Positions 13,866 to 25,800 of a stretch of 64,000 bases of DNA are shown piece after piece. This DNA is from Centroberyx gerrardi (lineage: Eukaryota; Chordata; Actinopteri; Beryciformes; Berycidae): the NCBI RefSeq assembly GCF_048128805.1, contig NC_135998.1, positions 27,137,492 through 27,201,491 on the forward strand, in the 5' to 3' direction. Under the pieces are notes generated by a model. It had not been told where the DNA came from. It did no database searches and worked only from the letters and a program-made list of their open reading frames with translations. A program made the position numbers and the translations under genes. Each line of letters opens with the position of its first letter. The stretch's first letter is position 1.

Positions 13866-14072
13866 TATCTGAAGATCAGCAGAACACGGCTAACAGAATC
13901 AGCCTCTACTCTACTACATTACACTAAACACCACAGTCCCACTACGCTCGGCTCCAGAACAGGAACATCTGCTGCTATTATAGCTGTTAATTCATGATCT
14001 TGTCAAGCATTGCTTTCCTCACCAGACCCTCCTGTTACTCATCTGATGTGCATCAGGCAGCGTCCTGGGTCT

Positions 14073-14161
14073 CAGGTTATGACAAATCCTGTGATGTTAC
14101 TGATGGCATTTGTCAGTAACATCACACTGCCCCCCTTTTCTCTGTTGTCATACATAACCTG
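14073..14161. repeat. short foldback element with a perfect 14-bp hairpin
   Basis: The outer ends CAGGTTATG (14073-14081) and CATAACCTG (14153-14161) are exact inverse copies. Inside, TGTGATGTTACTGA (14090-14103) and TCAGTAACATCACA (14113-14126) form a perfect 14-bp stem with a 9-base loop. It could be a tiny MITE or an intronic hairpin RNA; no target-site duplication is obvious. Confidence 0.5.
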
Positions 14162-15385
14162 TTCAGCCCTCTAATGTGAAACAATGCCAATGTCAGCACA
14201 CCATTTACACCAAGCCCAAATAAGTTTGGTTTAACTGACCCCTCTCCTGCCTTGGATGTTGTGTTATCATTGCTGCACTAGATGTGGTGGTGGCAGGGCT
14301 GGCAGTGTGGTTCATCAGCTGCTTGGCTCCATAATAATCTCATCTGACAGTAAACGTTCAGAGTTCAGATCCAGCAGCCCTGCAGCAATGTCAAAACTAG
14401 TGATACGGCGTGTTTCCACTGACCTGTCGTCCATCTTCACAGCCGCTTTCCACTCCTCTTCCTGCATATGAGAAGCACACACGATACGAGACATAATTAG
14501 AGGCTGATGTCTTGCTGATAACTTGAATTCAGAACGTAAGTAATTGACACACAGCTCTGTGAAGTAGAAGGAGTGGCTTTGTCAAAGGTTTCAAACCCAT
14601 AAATACCAAAAATGGAGCAGAAGCCACCTTCTGCTTTCTATTTCAAAACAAATGTGCAACAAATGAACTTCCTTCCTTTATTCAGTTAGAGGAAAGATCA
14701 AAACATATTGCAATATGTCTTGAATAGCATAGAATAGAATAGAGAAACTACACCTTATTAATCAACAGATTTCAACAGCCCATGAAGATAAATTGAAGCT
14801 GTAAGTGGTTTATCTACTTTTCTTGGTCTGGATACTAAACATGTACACCCACAGCTGATGTGACCATCTGACGCTGTCAAAACATCACCACATAAAAAGA
14901 GGAGGGGGGGCACGGAGAGCAAATGAGAGTGAATGTGCCCCTGACGTGATGACTGGGTGATGAGAGAGGACGGTCTATTTTTAGCTCATGGCGACGGAGG
15001 GGGGCAGAAAATAGAGTGATGGTGGTGGGGCTGGTGGAAGGGGTGAGTTGTGATGCTTCTCAAATTGCTCCTTTCCTCCATTCTATTAAATGATGGCAAT
15101 AAATCACTGTCATCTGCCCCTTCAGTAACTTTGAAGTCTCTTTGTCCACTAGCATGCACTGTTCTTAAAAATGTATCTTTGATGAGGAGAGAAAAATACA
15201 ACAGAGAAAGGAGACGATGATTTATTTTACCCTGATACAGTTCGGTTCATATCAAGCCTGCTGCTGGGATTAGATACAAAAAGTATTGGCTTTTCTTTTG
15301 CAGCTTTATATGAGAAATATATGAAGCTACAATGATGGAGGATACAGTGAGCTAAAGGCAACCAGCAGCAACAGCAATCAAAACT

Positions 15386-16089
15386 CTTAAAGGAAGAATC
15401 CACCTTCAGACGCTCTCTCACTGTTACATCTCATCAATCTGTGATGCTCAATGCATTCCAGTAATTTAACTTTAACTTTTTTTGTTGCATCCACTTTCCT
15501 TCAACCTGTCTCATCTACTTCTGCTTCAGTCAGTGATTTCCTACATTTCCCAGAATGCCTAGAGACCCCAGAGAAGGTTCCTGGACTTGTTGCATCCAGC
15601 TATTGTATTTATGTGTAGGTAGAAAGGGCAATAATAATAGTGATAGCTATTAAGGGCTAAAAAGTGAGAGTCACGCCCCTTACTCCAAACACAGCATGTC
15701 TTGTTGCTGCATTGCATTCTGGTCTATTGAGGCTACTGTCAGTGGAGAAACTGGTCTCTCTGCCTCTTCTAGGATGGATTTCTCCCTGTATGGCTGTTGA
15801 ATGTCAGTGCAAAATGGAGAGTCTAGAAAGAAACTCTTGTTCTTTGATTCTGAAGGACTGACACCAAAACCTTTACGTTTACTGTTGATGTTTCAGGTCA
15901 CTGAATCATTATCTGCTATTAAGCTCCATTGTAGCTGTGCTGGAAATATCTTGATGTGATGTCATGTCGTCTGATTGGCCAGTTATCCACAGGAATAACA
16001 AAAATACACCACCAAACAACAAACTGGGCCCAGAAATTGAAGGTACATCACCAACAGTGTTAAACTGTTAGGGGATTTTTTCCTTTAAG
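15386..16089. mobile_element. non-autonomous DNA transposon, about 0.7 kb
   Basis: The left end CTTAAAGGAAGAATCC and the inverse of the right end, CTTAAAGGAAAAAATCC, share their first ten bases. The interior has no open transposase. Elements with AAAGGA termini are common in fish. I could not define a target-site duplication, so the superfamily is left open. Confidence 0.45.
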
Positions 16090-17589
16090 TAATAGCAAAA
16101 ATGCAATATCATTCAGCAGACTTTCTGGGTTTTTTTTATCTAGGGTCTAAAGCTGAAAACTTCTCATCCTGCATCAATAGCTTTAGATGGTAGCATACGC
16201 CTTGTTGTGATCACATTTAATGCATCTTATGCTACATTAGGAACTAATATAATTACTCATTTGATCAAACTGACCACTGGTTTTGCTTTCTTTTGTTTAT
16301 GAAAATGCATATGCAAACATATATGAATGTTTGGACAACATGGTGATAATAGAGGAGCATCTGGAGGAGTGGAAATGCACGGCTAAAATCAATCAGGTCA
16401 GGTTTTGTGGTATCAAGCAGTCTCTAAGTAGGTATTATCATCATCAGAATGAAAGAAATGTGATCTAAAACATATTCATTTATGGCATTCGGTCTCCAAA
16501 ACCCACTCTGAGTTCTCACAGTACTGCGGCAGGTCGCTGCTGCTGTCTTTCCTGCGAGCCCCACAGAGAGGAAGTCAGCAGGCTGCCACAGATCAGACAG
16601 GCCGACTCTACACCCACCGGCTGCTCAGTGGGCAAGCCTCTGGTCTTTACATCGCCACGGGGAGCCACAAACACACTGCAGACGCTTTGGACAAGTCGAC
16701 AGTCCCTATCAGCATATCATTCCCTCAGTTTGTCGTCCCGTCTTCGCGTTCTCTGGCAGGAAAGGAGGCTCGACGAGGAAATACAGAAGACCTGAAGGAA
16801 AAGGAATGATGATAGGCTAGGAGAAAAGGAGCCATGGAGAGGATAGCATTCAAGTATTGGGATGCAAACCAGAATCAGAACTCCTCCATTAAAGAACATC
16901 CCACCATCAAAGAGCGTCCTTTCAAGCTATCTGGCGCTGAAAAACGCACCTTGCAATGCAACATTCTTGCGCGTCAAAACAGTTTTTAAAGCCAATGAGA
17001 GAGAGACAAGGAGAGAACAGTAGAGGAAGACACTGTCGTTAATCAAGCCAAGACGCGGGGAGGGCCTGAGAAAAAAAGGGAGCCCCACTCCCCGGGCCCA
17101 ATACCATTACTGTCTGGCCCCGCTCCAGGCCTCTGAGGCCGGCTAATATACAGCCAGCCCCAGCCAGGCCCGGTCTGGCGCGGGTGACACAGGGCGCACT
17201 TCCAGGAGCCAGTCTGCGGTGACACCAGGTCCTTTCACCCACTTTCATTTGTCACTAAGATTAAGCGTCTATTAAGACCGAAGGCCCATCTCCTGATTAC
17301 TCCCATTTATAACGGGCCGCCAGTAACAGTGAGTTTCTGCCCACACACACATCACACGACACCGTTTCAAATGCCACAATGCACTAAGTGTGTACATACA
17401 ACAACTATCTATACATTGTACTGGAACAGTGTTTGTCAGGAAAACACAACAGAATACATTATGTCAATCAACAGTCTCTGATGTCCAAAAGAGATGCGGA
17501 CAGATTACTCTTAACTAACAGAGGCATGCTCTAAGTATCAAGTAAACGGGATGCTGTACCACATCCATACCACTAAATATGCGCGTGCA

Positions 17590-17623
<34 letters not shown>

Positions 17624-19691
17624 TGAATATTTAACGAGGATGCGATGCCTCACTGGATTCAAACAAAGCCCTGGGATTGTTAATTAGAGTGAGTGCTCAA
17701 AACCAAGCTCCGCCGACGAGCTCCATCCAGCTTTAGATTCTCCCAACCATTTCCCTGACCTTGGTCTCACGTGAACCCAGAGCAACCGGGGACAACTCGT
17801 GCAGGTATGGATCTATATATGTAAGCATTCTTACGAGGGCACAACCTGAATCTATAAAAAGATTCTTCCGTATGCGTGCTGTTCCATAAGAGAGAGTGTA
17901 TATGTGAGAGAGAGAAAGAGAGGGAGACAGAGCATGCCGGTCTATTTGCGGAACAGTATTTCACTATGAGAGACGGAGGCAGAGGGAGGAGAGGAGAGTG
18001 ACAGTTGCAGAGGCAGCAGAGGCAGGCAGACAGGGCTCAATAGAAGTGTTGTTCATTCACATCCAACACAGAGCGTCTCCAGCCACCCACCAGCTCAGTC
18101 CCGACTGCGTAGCCCTGATCAGTGGGCTGGAATCCCTCTGTTTACCCTGCTAAAAATAGATTCCACACACACTGCGATGACGTGGCATCTCGTGACAACC
18201 CCCCTCCCCCTCCCCAAGCTCACCCCCCACCCCACCACCACCTCCACCCGCCCAGACCGTAGCGCCGAGCGAGTCACGCTGTTATTGGTATGCAGCGGCC
18301 GGGCCCGGCTGTGTGTGTGCGCGCCGCCTCCTCCCTTCCAATCCTCTCACCTCTCTCTCTCTCTGCCTTATCTTTAGAGAGAAGGAGGAACCGGGGAGGG
18401 GTGGGGTGGGGGGGATTTGGCAGTTTGGAGGCTGTCCAGTGAGAACAGGGATAAGGGAAGAGGGAGACAAGAGAAATGGATGAGAGCAAAGGCAGACAGA
18501 GGGAAGACAGAGGGGGAAGAAAGGGAAGGGAGGATGGATGGACAAGACAGCTAGAGAGCGGAGGGGGGGAGGGGGAGGGTACAGAGAGTGTATGGGGGAA
18601 GTGAGCGAGTGAGAAAGAGCAAGTGAAGGAGGGGGTGGCAATCAATACTATGACTCATTCTTTCTGCGCTGGCTGCTTCCTAACAGCATTCATTAAAGGC
18701 AAACCTAATCATTTTGGCCCCGATAATCAGATCCAGCGGGGCTCCATCTTCTTTCACGCCCAGCCGTAGACATCAGAATCACGCAGAATCAGTATGAACT
18801 ATAGTGAAATCTTAATAATCAATCACCAAGATATCAAATGTGCATGTACACTAAAAAACACTGTGCTGTCTGATTTGCAGTGGAAAGTCTTTTAACTTCA
18901 GTGATCACCAAATCAAAGAAATTATTAAAATTGCCCACAATTTATAGATGATTTACACATTTTTCGTGCATTGCCGCTAATCAGTTAACTGGTTAGTTTT
19001 CCTTACTTTATTCTACAGGAACCACTGGGCCTTATGTTTAAACCATTAGGGTGACAGACAAGCTGATAGCTGCATTAAACCAAGTGTTTCAGCTCCACTG
19101 CAGCTTCTGTCTGAGAAAGTTGAGGTAAAGGCTGGGTGTGATGTTCACACATTTGACACTAGCGCTGTTTTCATATTCAGCGTGTAAGAATATCTCAGAT
19201 GTAGTAGGTGTCAGCGCTGGTGGCGGGGTGTTTCCAGAGAACACGACTCGTGTGAAGTACAGGAAGAGTTTTGTAAACACGGCAGTTCACACCAGAAATG
19301 GAAAGAAAGGAAGACAGCTTAAAATGTATAAAAATGGGATGGATCTAGTATCTGGTGGTGGACTTAGATATGGAGAAGAACTGCTGCGGAGGAATTGTTC
19401 ACTTCAGGAAAAGGTCACACACATCACATACATGCTGTTTTCTCATGTTTGAGGTCACCAACCCCATCACACACACACACACACACACAATAATATCTGA
19501 TCTGAAAAATGTCTTACTGTTAAATAGAAAGGTACGGATAAAACCACACAGCCCATTAAAATCAGCCCATAACAAAATTCTGTCAATTAGCCTGATAAAA
19601 TGAATGAGATATTTAAGAGATAGACTACATAGTGACAAGTGGATTACCGTGCTATCAGGGCGCACCGACTCCATCCCCATCCCCTACTCAC

Positions 19692-20210
19692 CTGCAGAAC
19701 TGAAAGACCGCGGAGTGATCTGCAGTCCTCTGGTTATTCAGCTGGGTTTCCACAATGCAACATTCCTGTGAAAGGTGCAATTTGACAGCCTGGCCCGGAG
19801 CGGACGCCGAGCGGACAACCTGACGCGGATCTACTGTACATTCACATTACAAAGCGCGGGGGGGGGGACACGGATGAACGTGAGCCCGGCAGGACGAAGC
19901 GAAGCATGTTTACTGTACTTCTGCTACAGTGCAGGGTGAGCGCCGTCGCCGTCCGTCCTCGTGCATGTCAGGCTCTGTCCTCCGGTGGGTCCCGCCGCTA
20001 CGGACGGATGTCATCGCTGCACTGACATCGCAAACACGGACGGCTGTTGAGTGTTTCATCTACAGTAGGTTTACCAGATAGCCTAATACACCCTGCCGGC
20101 CAGGTTGACAGTTGCATCAGAAGACAGGACATGCTCTGGCGAGAAGCGCCTCCCAGCGGCGCGCGCCCGTACATGCGGGGCGTTATTGTGATGATGACGC
20201 CCTTTATGGA
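19692..20210 (-). promoter_or_regulatory. pitpnm2: pitpnm2 CpG-rich promoter and untranslated exon 1
   Basis: CpG-dense sequence at about 19790-20180 (several CGG and GCGCGC runs) contrasts with AT-rich flanks. A consensus donor CTGCAG|GTGAGT falls after 19692, giving an untranslated exon 1 that would splice 12.5 kb to the exon starting at 7219. The exact transcription start is not visible. Confidence 0.55.
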
Positions 20211-20885
20211 AAGTCACTAGAATATTCCTATCTCTGGTGATCAATAGTGGGTTTATAGCGACCTTATTGTACTTTATGGTATTTTATTTATCTTCTGTGG
20301 TATCACTATACACTACGAAACCAAACCTCTTAGTTTTATCCCTGAAATGTCCTTAATTTCTCCATTTATTATCCATTAATAATAACATAGCTTTAAAAAA
20401 AGTAAGGTTAGTAGGCTATCATGGGATTATTCGTGGGTTGATTCGTGGAGAACTAGTAATTAAGAGATTTTTTTTTACGCCTTTTGTGCATAGTTTACAT
20501 GGTTATTAATGAGTTATTAATGGAAAGTAAAGTCTCACTGAATTTTACAATTAGAAAGTATGGAGTCAAAAATTAAGGGGCGTTTAAGGTGTTTTTTTGA
20601 TGGGGTCTCCTCCATTAATAACTCCCTTAATTAATTTTAAAGGGATTTTGCATGAATTAAGGGGTGAATTGAAACAGCCTTCCATGTGTTTTGAACTTGA
20701 ATGTCCTGTGTGAGGCTTTCTGTGTGTAGAGCTTCATTCTTGGTCCTGTGTGTTCCGTTTGTAAAAAGGAAAGAGTTCTGATGAATTTGAACTTCATACT
20801 TCATACTACAGCTGTTTTTGTTAGTGAGCTAGTCTGTCATAAGGCAAAAAGAAAAAGCAATACTTTCAGTTATCAAAAAGCTTTG

Positions 20886-21811
20886 TTTATTGTGCAACAA
20901 CAACAATATTATAGTTCCAGTGAAGTTCAGGTAGGTCACTGCAAACAGCTCGGAAAATTGCATGGCAAAAGGAAACAGTGCAAGAAATTCCATGCATAAG
21001 CATTGCCCAAGGAGAAACAACTGTTTGAGAAGTGTACACTGTGTGTGTCTATTGAAAATGTGTGCTGCTGGTTTAGATTTTACAAGTGGTGCTTATCCGG
21101 AGGGTCCAGTACTGTGGCAAAATCCCTTCAATTTGAAATATAAAGCAAAAAAAGTAAAAGTAAAAGTAGACATACACAGAAAAATAGGTAAATTAAAAAA
21201 GAAAAAGGCAATTCAATTCAAGTAAACCACAATATTTCCTTCAAGTTGTGTAATTTGGCCAACGCAAACGGTAAAAACCGACATATAAAGGAAAAACATG
21301 TAAAAATGCACCAAAATCAACAGGCTGAAGTATAAAAACATTAAATAAATACAATTTTATGTCATGTAAAATGAAAAAATACTTAAAATATCCATAAACA
21401 CAAGAACAAAATGGCAGTGCTATATTCTCCAGGTGGATGGATGTCTCTGCTGGATAGTCTTTTTGATCGTTCACATTGACACTGAAACATAGCCGATTAA
21501 AAACCTACAGAATTTTACCTGAATATGGCGAGTAAAACATACGATATTCATATTTTGTGACTAAAAAAGTAAATGACTTTACAAATCTGTGCATTTCTAA
21601 AAATATACTCCAAAAATTGTGATATCTGTCCAACATATCAAAAATATCCCCGAGTAATAAGTAATATGTATAAAAAAGATGCCATGGGCTTCTTGTACAG
21701 ATGGGCGTATGGTACAGAAAAAGACTGAAAGACAATCAGTGCTGTGTATAAAACCGAGACACTAAACTGCCGTATCTACTGTACAACATAATCTAAAAAA
21801 GACAGACATTG
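20886..21811 (-). terminator. mphosph9: mphosph9 3' UTR and polyadenylation signal
   Basis: An AT-rich 3' UTR of about 0.9 kb leads to an AATAAA on the minus strand at 20886-20891 (TTTATT on the plus strand). The predicted end, near 20.87 kb, is only about 0.7 kb from the pitpnm2 CpG-rich promoter, so the two genes are packed head to tail. Confidence 0.6.
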
Positions 21812-22104
21812 CTATATATTGGCAGAGGAGCGGAGGACGTGGAATCTCTTCAGAGTCATGCGGATGGATCCCAGGTCACGGTTCAATCTCTCTAGACGAT
21901 TCTCTAAGGCCACCTGAGGAATTCAATTTGTCGTCACTTTTTCTCATCCGAATAAAATGTGCGAAATAGGGGAAATTTAGATGAACGCGATCGGTCTCTG
22001 CGAGGTTAGCCGCTTCCAAAAAGGACCTTACCTCATCTAACCTGGTCTGCAAGCTCACTCTGCCGCCCGCTCCTGGCATCCGGCTCAGAGCTGCTTCGAT
22101 CTGC

Positions 22105-22170
<66 letters not shown>

Positions 22171-22176
22171 GAGACA

Positions 22177-22207
<31 letters not shown>

Positions 22208-22882
22208 AGAGAGAGAGAGACACACACAGGTTAATCATTTATTAACACAAATAATTAAATAAATGAAAAAAACAACACATGACCGGCTGAAGTACTTTCA
22301 CAGAACTCATTAGTCAGCTAGGAAATGCACTGTGTGCGCGTGTGTACGGTGTGTGTGTGTGTGTGCACTGTGCAAGTGGGGAGACAGTCAGGACAGAGGG
22401 AGGGGTGGAGGTGGGAGGTGGTGGATGTGAACTCCCTAAAAATAGAAGTCATTTAGGAGTGGTATAAAAAACAATAAAGCCCAGGTTACATAAGAGGTCA
22501 GGTGGGGATTAGAGTTGTACTGTTTAGGGCTGTCTGTCAGAGATATGGGGTTTTCACATGAAGCAGTGTGCCGCTGATAAAATAGAGGAGTGCCCTGGTA
22601 ACATTTATGGCAAGCTTCATTTCCCAAGACTGAGATAATAAAAACTTGTCTTTCAGATGACGCCCACCTGCAGTTTCTCCTGCGTCAGCTCGTCAAACAG
22701 CCTCTCAGCATCAGCCAGCGATTGGAGCCTGTCCAGGAGAAACGGGGCCGGGTCCGCACCAGTGTCCCGCGGGTCCAGCCCACTGCAGGCCCCCTGGTCC
22801 TCCCAGCCCGGCCGGGAGTTGCCCTCGGGCGGGTTCACGCCACCGGAGGACTCGGCTGCAGAGCTGCATGGCTGCTGGAAGT
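21812..22882 (-). CDS. mphosph9: mphosph9 C-terminal three exons
   Basis: Exons 22882-22668, 22100-22032 and 21913-21812 encode a Pro/Gly-rich stretch, then LADAERLFDELTQEKLQ, IEAALSRMPGAGGRVSLQTR and LENRLERLNRDLGSIRM. This C-terminal block is the most conserved part of the protein in vertebrates. The stop is TAG at 21812-21814. Confidence 0.95.
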
Positions 22883-25800
22883 CTGAGGAAGAGGGGCAAC
22901 AATCTTTCATTAAGCATTAAGATTGTTTAACTAACTAGTCAGTATCTTGTCTCTTATGAGCAGACAAACAATCACACAAGTAATTATTTTTCTGCATGAG
23001 TGTATAGTGTGCAAAATTTCTGAAGGCTGTTACAATAATGACACTCAACTGTTTTTTTTCCCAGCACAATAAAACACATTACGCAGAAAACAATGCAGAG
23101 GTAACGTAATTTTCAAAATATTTTTTAAAGATTATTTACAAACCAGTAAGTACAAGACCGAACACAAAGGTGCTTGAAACAAGACAAATTCAGTCAGAGC
23201 TAAAATGCACTTCAAGACCAGGACCAGACTTCAGCATCCAGATTTGAGCAATCAAACACCTCATCTCTTTACATTAACTATAAGAACTAGAAGATATTAC
23301 CGTCCTCTCTGTCCGGTGCTGTAAACTGGAGTCTCTTCCTGGGACTGGCGCTGTGGAATGAATGGCGCCTCTGGTCTTCTAGTCCATCAAACCTGTAGAC
23401 CGCACACACGATGTGATTTTCTGAGCCAGTATAGTGTAGGGGGTTTGAACCAAAGTCCCTTTATATAATACTGCCTCTGGTTTGAACCTCTTGCCCCTGC
23501 GACACATTAAGTTTCCTTTGTAGAATGTCCTTTAATGTGTTTTTTGGGGATAATACCTCTTTAAGTAGAGTTCCTGCTTAGTTCTATATTCAATTTTAAC
23601 TTAATTTTCAAGTTGAAAACCCAGTTGAGATGGTTTTCTGTAGGCTAGGGGTCTTGATGTGTGAGGAATGGTAGTAGGCTGACACCTTGTGGTAAATGTC
23701 AGTAGGCAGTTGAAAGGCTTGTGTCACACAGTTAAGGGGAATCCCTCCTCTGCGATGCCATCATCTAGTCAGCTGAACACTGTTAGTGACTGATATGGTT
23801 AGCATTAGTACTTTTTGGCCTCAGCTTCTCTATGGCAGCAGTTGTAGAGCTTGTTGCACAAAGACCAGGGAGCACATTGACAAAAAACAGAGCAATGGCA
23901 CAGCGCTGCAAGGTTTGTTTTATGGCTATTTTATCTACTGTTTATTTGCATATCATGTTCTTCACTTCTATCCCTGCTTCTCTCCTCTTCTCGACGTACC
24001 TGGCGACATGTCCATAGTACTGCATATGTAAATGGAGAGCAAGGCATGAACACTCCCAAGATAAGAGACTTGATTCCCACTGGGGCCACCCAAACTAAAG
24101 ATGCAAGGCGCTTTGGATAAAAGCTCCCACCAAATGGAGTACTTTAGATCTCTTTGCACTCAGGCCTTTGTGGAGAGAGGGCTGTAGACCTATCAGTCAG
24201 TAGTCCAGAAAGCACATTATCGTTTCTCTTCTCTCACACTTCATGTTGTCCTTCATTTCCCCCAGCATAATGCTAGGCAATTTCCTAAGAAGAGTTAGAC
24301 ATGTTTCCTGAAGATAGGACACCCCCTTGCTCTCTTAGGTGAAGTTTAATTCTACTTATTCTTTCGTTCCCTCCGCTGATATCTCCAAAGCATTTCCACC
24401 TTCTCCCAAAGCTGGCAACAGACTTGACTTGGTTCTCCCTGGAGCCTGCTCCGCTGCTCACCTGTTACTCCTCTTCCTGTCTCAGACAATCACTTTATAT
24501 CCTTCTACATTCCCATTGACTAACCCCTCTAACTCCTCCACTGTCTGCAGCTGCTTTTATCAAATTCAATCAAAAGCCTGGTGCTGGCATACAGTGTTGC
24601 TAAGGGACCCTATGAAATAACAGGCTTCAATTGTGTGCACATTTGAGAGCAAATCTACTTTCTATTTTTTCATCAAGACACATTTTTTGCTCCTATGTTT
24701 TGTTTTGTTTTTTTGTGTGGAGGATCGGTTGCTTTGTTTTTCTTACTTTGTGACCACAGATCACAAAACTGAAACCTCTTTTGATCAGCAGCCAATCAGA
24801 GAGCCTCTAGAAAATAGCTGATTTTGATCATGTACATAATGAAATCTTGCAGATGCCATGTCAACCTCCTACATCCCTGAACGCAGGTGGTGGCTGTGAG
24901 GAGATACTGTGCATTGCTCACCTTTTGGGCAGGAGTTGCTGTCTTGGCATTATATGGCCAAAAGCAGTGGAGTAGTTCTCAGTAGGGCAGCGTTTAGGGC
25001 TGGACTTCGCAGACAGAGGCATGAGTAACGTTTCTCTCTTTGCTGGAAAGGAGAGAATAATTCATCATGAATTAAAACAAATTAAAACACTTCCGAAAAA
25101 CTGCAGTCTCCAGAAAGCTTTGTGCTTGAGGTATTTCACTGATTCCAAAAAGTTAGAAACCAAGTTAAGATACTGCACCCCTGTCTTGTTTTAGTCAGAG
25201 GTTTAAAAATTGGTATTTGTATTCAAACACCCTTAATTGGTCAACCTCTAATCTTTATCTACACACATATGAACTGACAAAGAAATAGAGGCTTATAGGT
25301 GATTGGGAAGAAGAATGGAGATACATACTGGGTGTAGCTGGAGGCAAGCTACGATGTGCTGGAGGGGGCAGGGAGGAGGACCTGTGGCCCTCTGGAGAGA
25401 GACTCCTCTGGGCCCTCAGCAGAGCTGCAGCTCCCTCTGGTGCCGCGCTGCACCTCGCTCCTCCTCGCTCGGGGCCGGCCGCTCCCCTTCCAGGTTGAGC
25501 CACGTCACTGTCAAGCCCGACTCGCTCCTGAATAGGCTCTTTGTGTCTCCGCTCCACAAAGCCCACTGTAGCCCTCTGACTGCCGACCCCTGCATAGAGG
25601 AACCGCCCATACAGACATGGTCATATCAAGTCCGACGCTATAACATTTTCATTCATACCATTAGGACCATACTGTTGTGTGTGTTGTACACTAAAATTCA
25701 CACAAAAAGACAAAGACAAACGCTTAAAGGAATGCACTAACAGCATAGCAAATAAGGTCTTTGATCTACTTGCAATTGTGCAACAAGAAGAACACTATTT

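Larger units (their letters stand above)
7220..19691. other. pitpnm2 intron 1, 12.5 kb without coding exons
   Basis: No exon is supported on either strand. Contents are microsatellites, for example (CA)n 7409-7431, (GA)n 9131-9193, (GT)n 9307-9344, (CTTT)n about 12305-12440, (CA)n 13826-13863 and (TG)n about 17592-17622. Mobile-element pieces are listed separately. Unique-looking blocks at about 12690-12900 and 18650-18800 could be regulatory. Confidence 0.5.

Noticed and set aside
18274..18645. 119-123-residue overlapping minus-strand ORFs rich in Pro, Ser and Leu
   Set aside because: They arise from a purine-rich low-complexity strand in pitpnm2 intron 1; two frames are equally open.
21876..22238. 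120-residue minus-strand ORF with a long Val-Cys run
   Set aside because: It joins microsatellite to the real mphosph9 exon 22100-22032; the Val-Cys part is intronic (TG)n.
25303..25740. 145-residue plus-strand ORF
   Set aside because: Antisense shadow of the mphosph9 exon at 25565-25329, which keeps phase with its neighbours.
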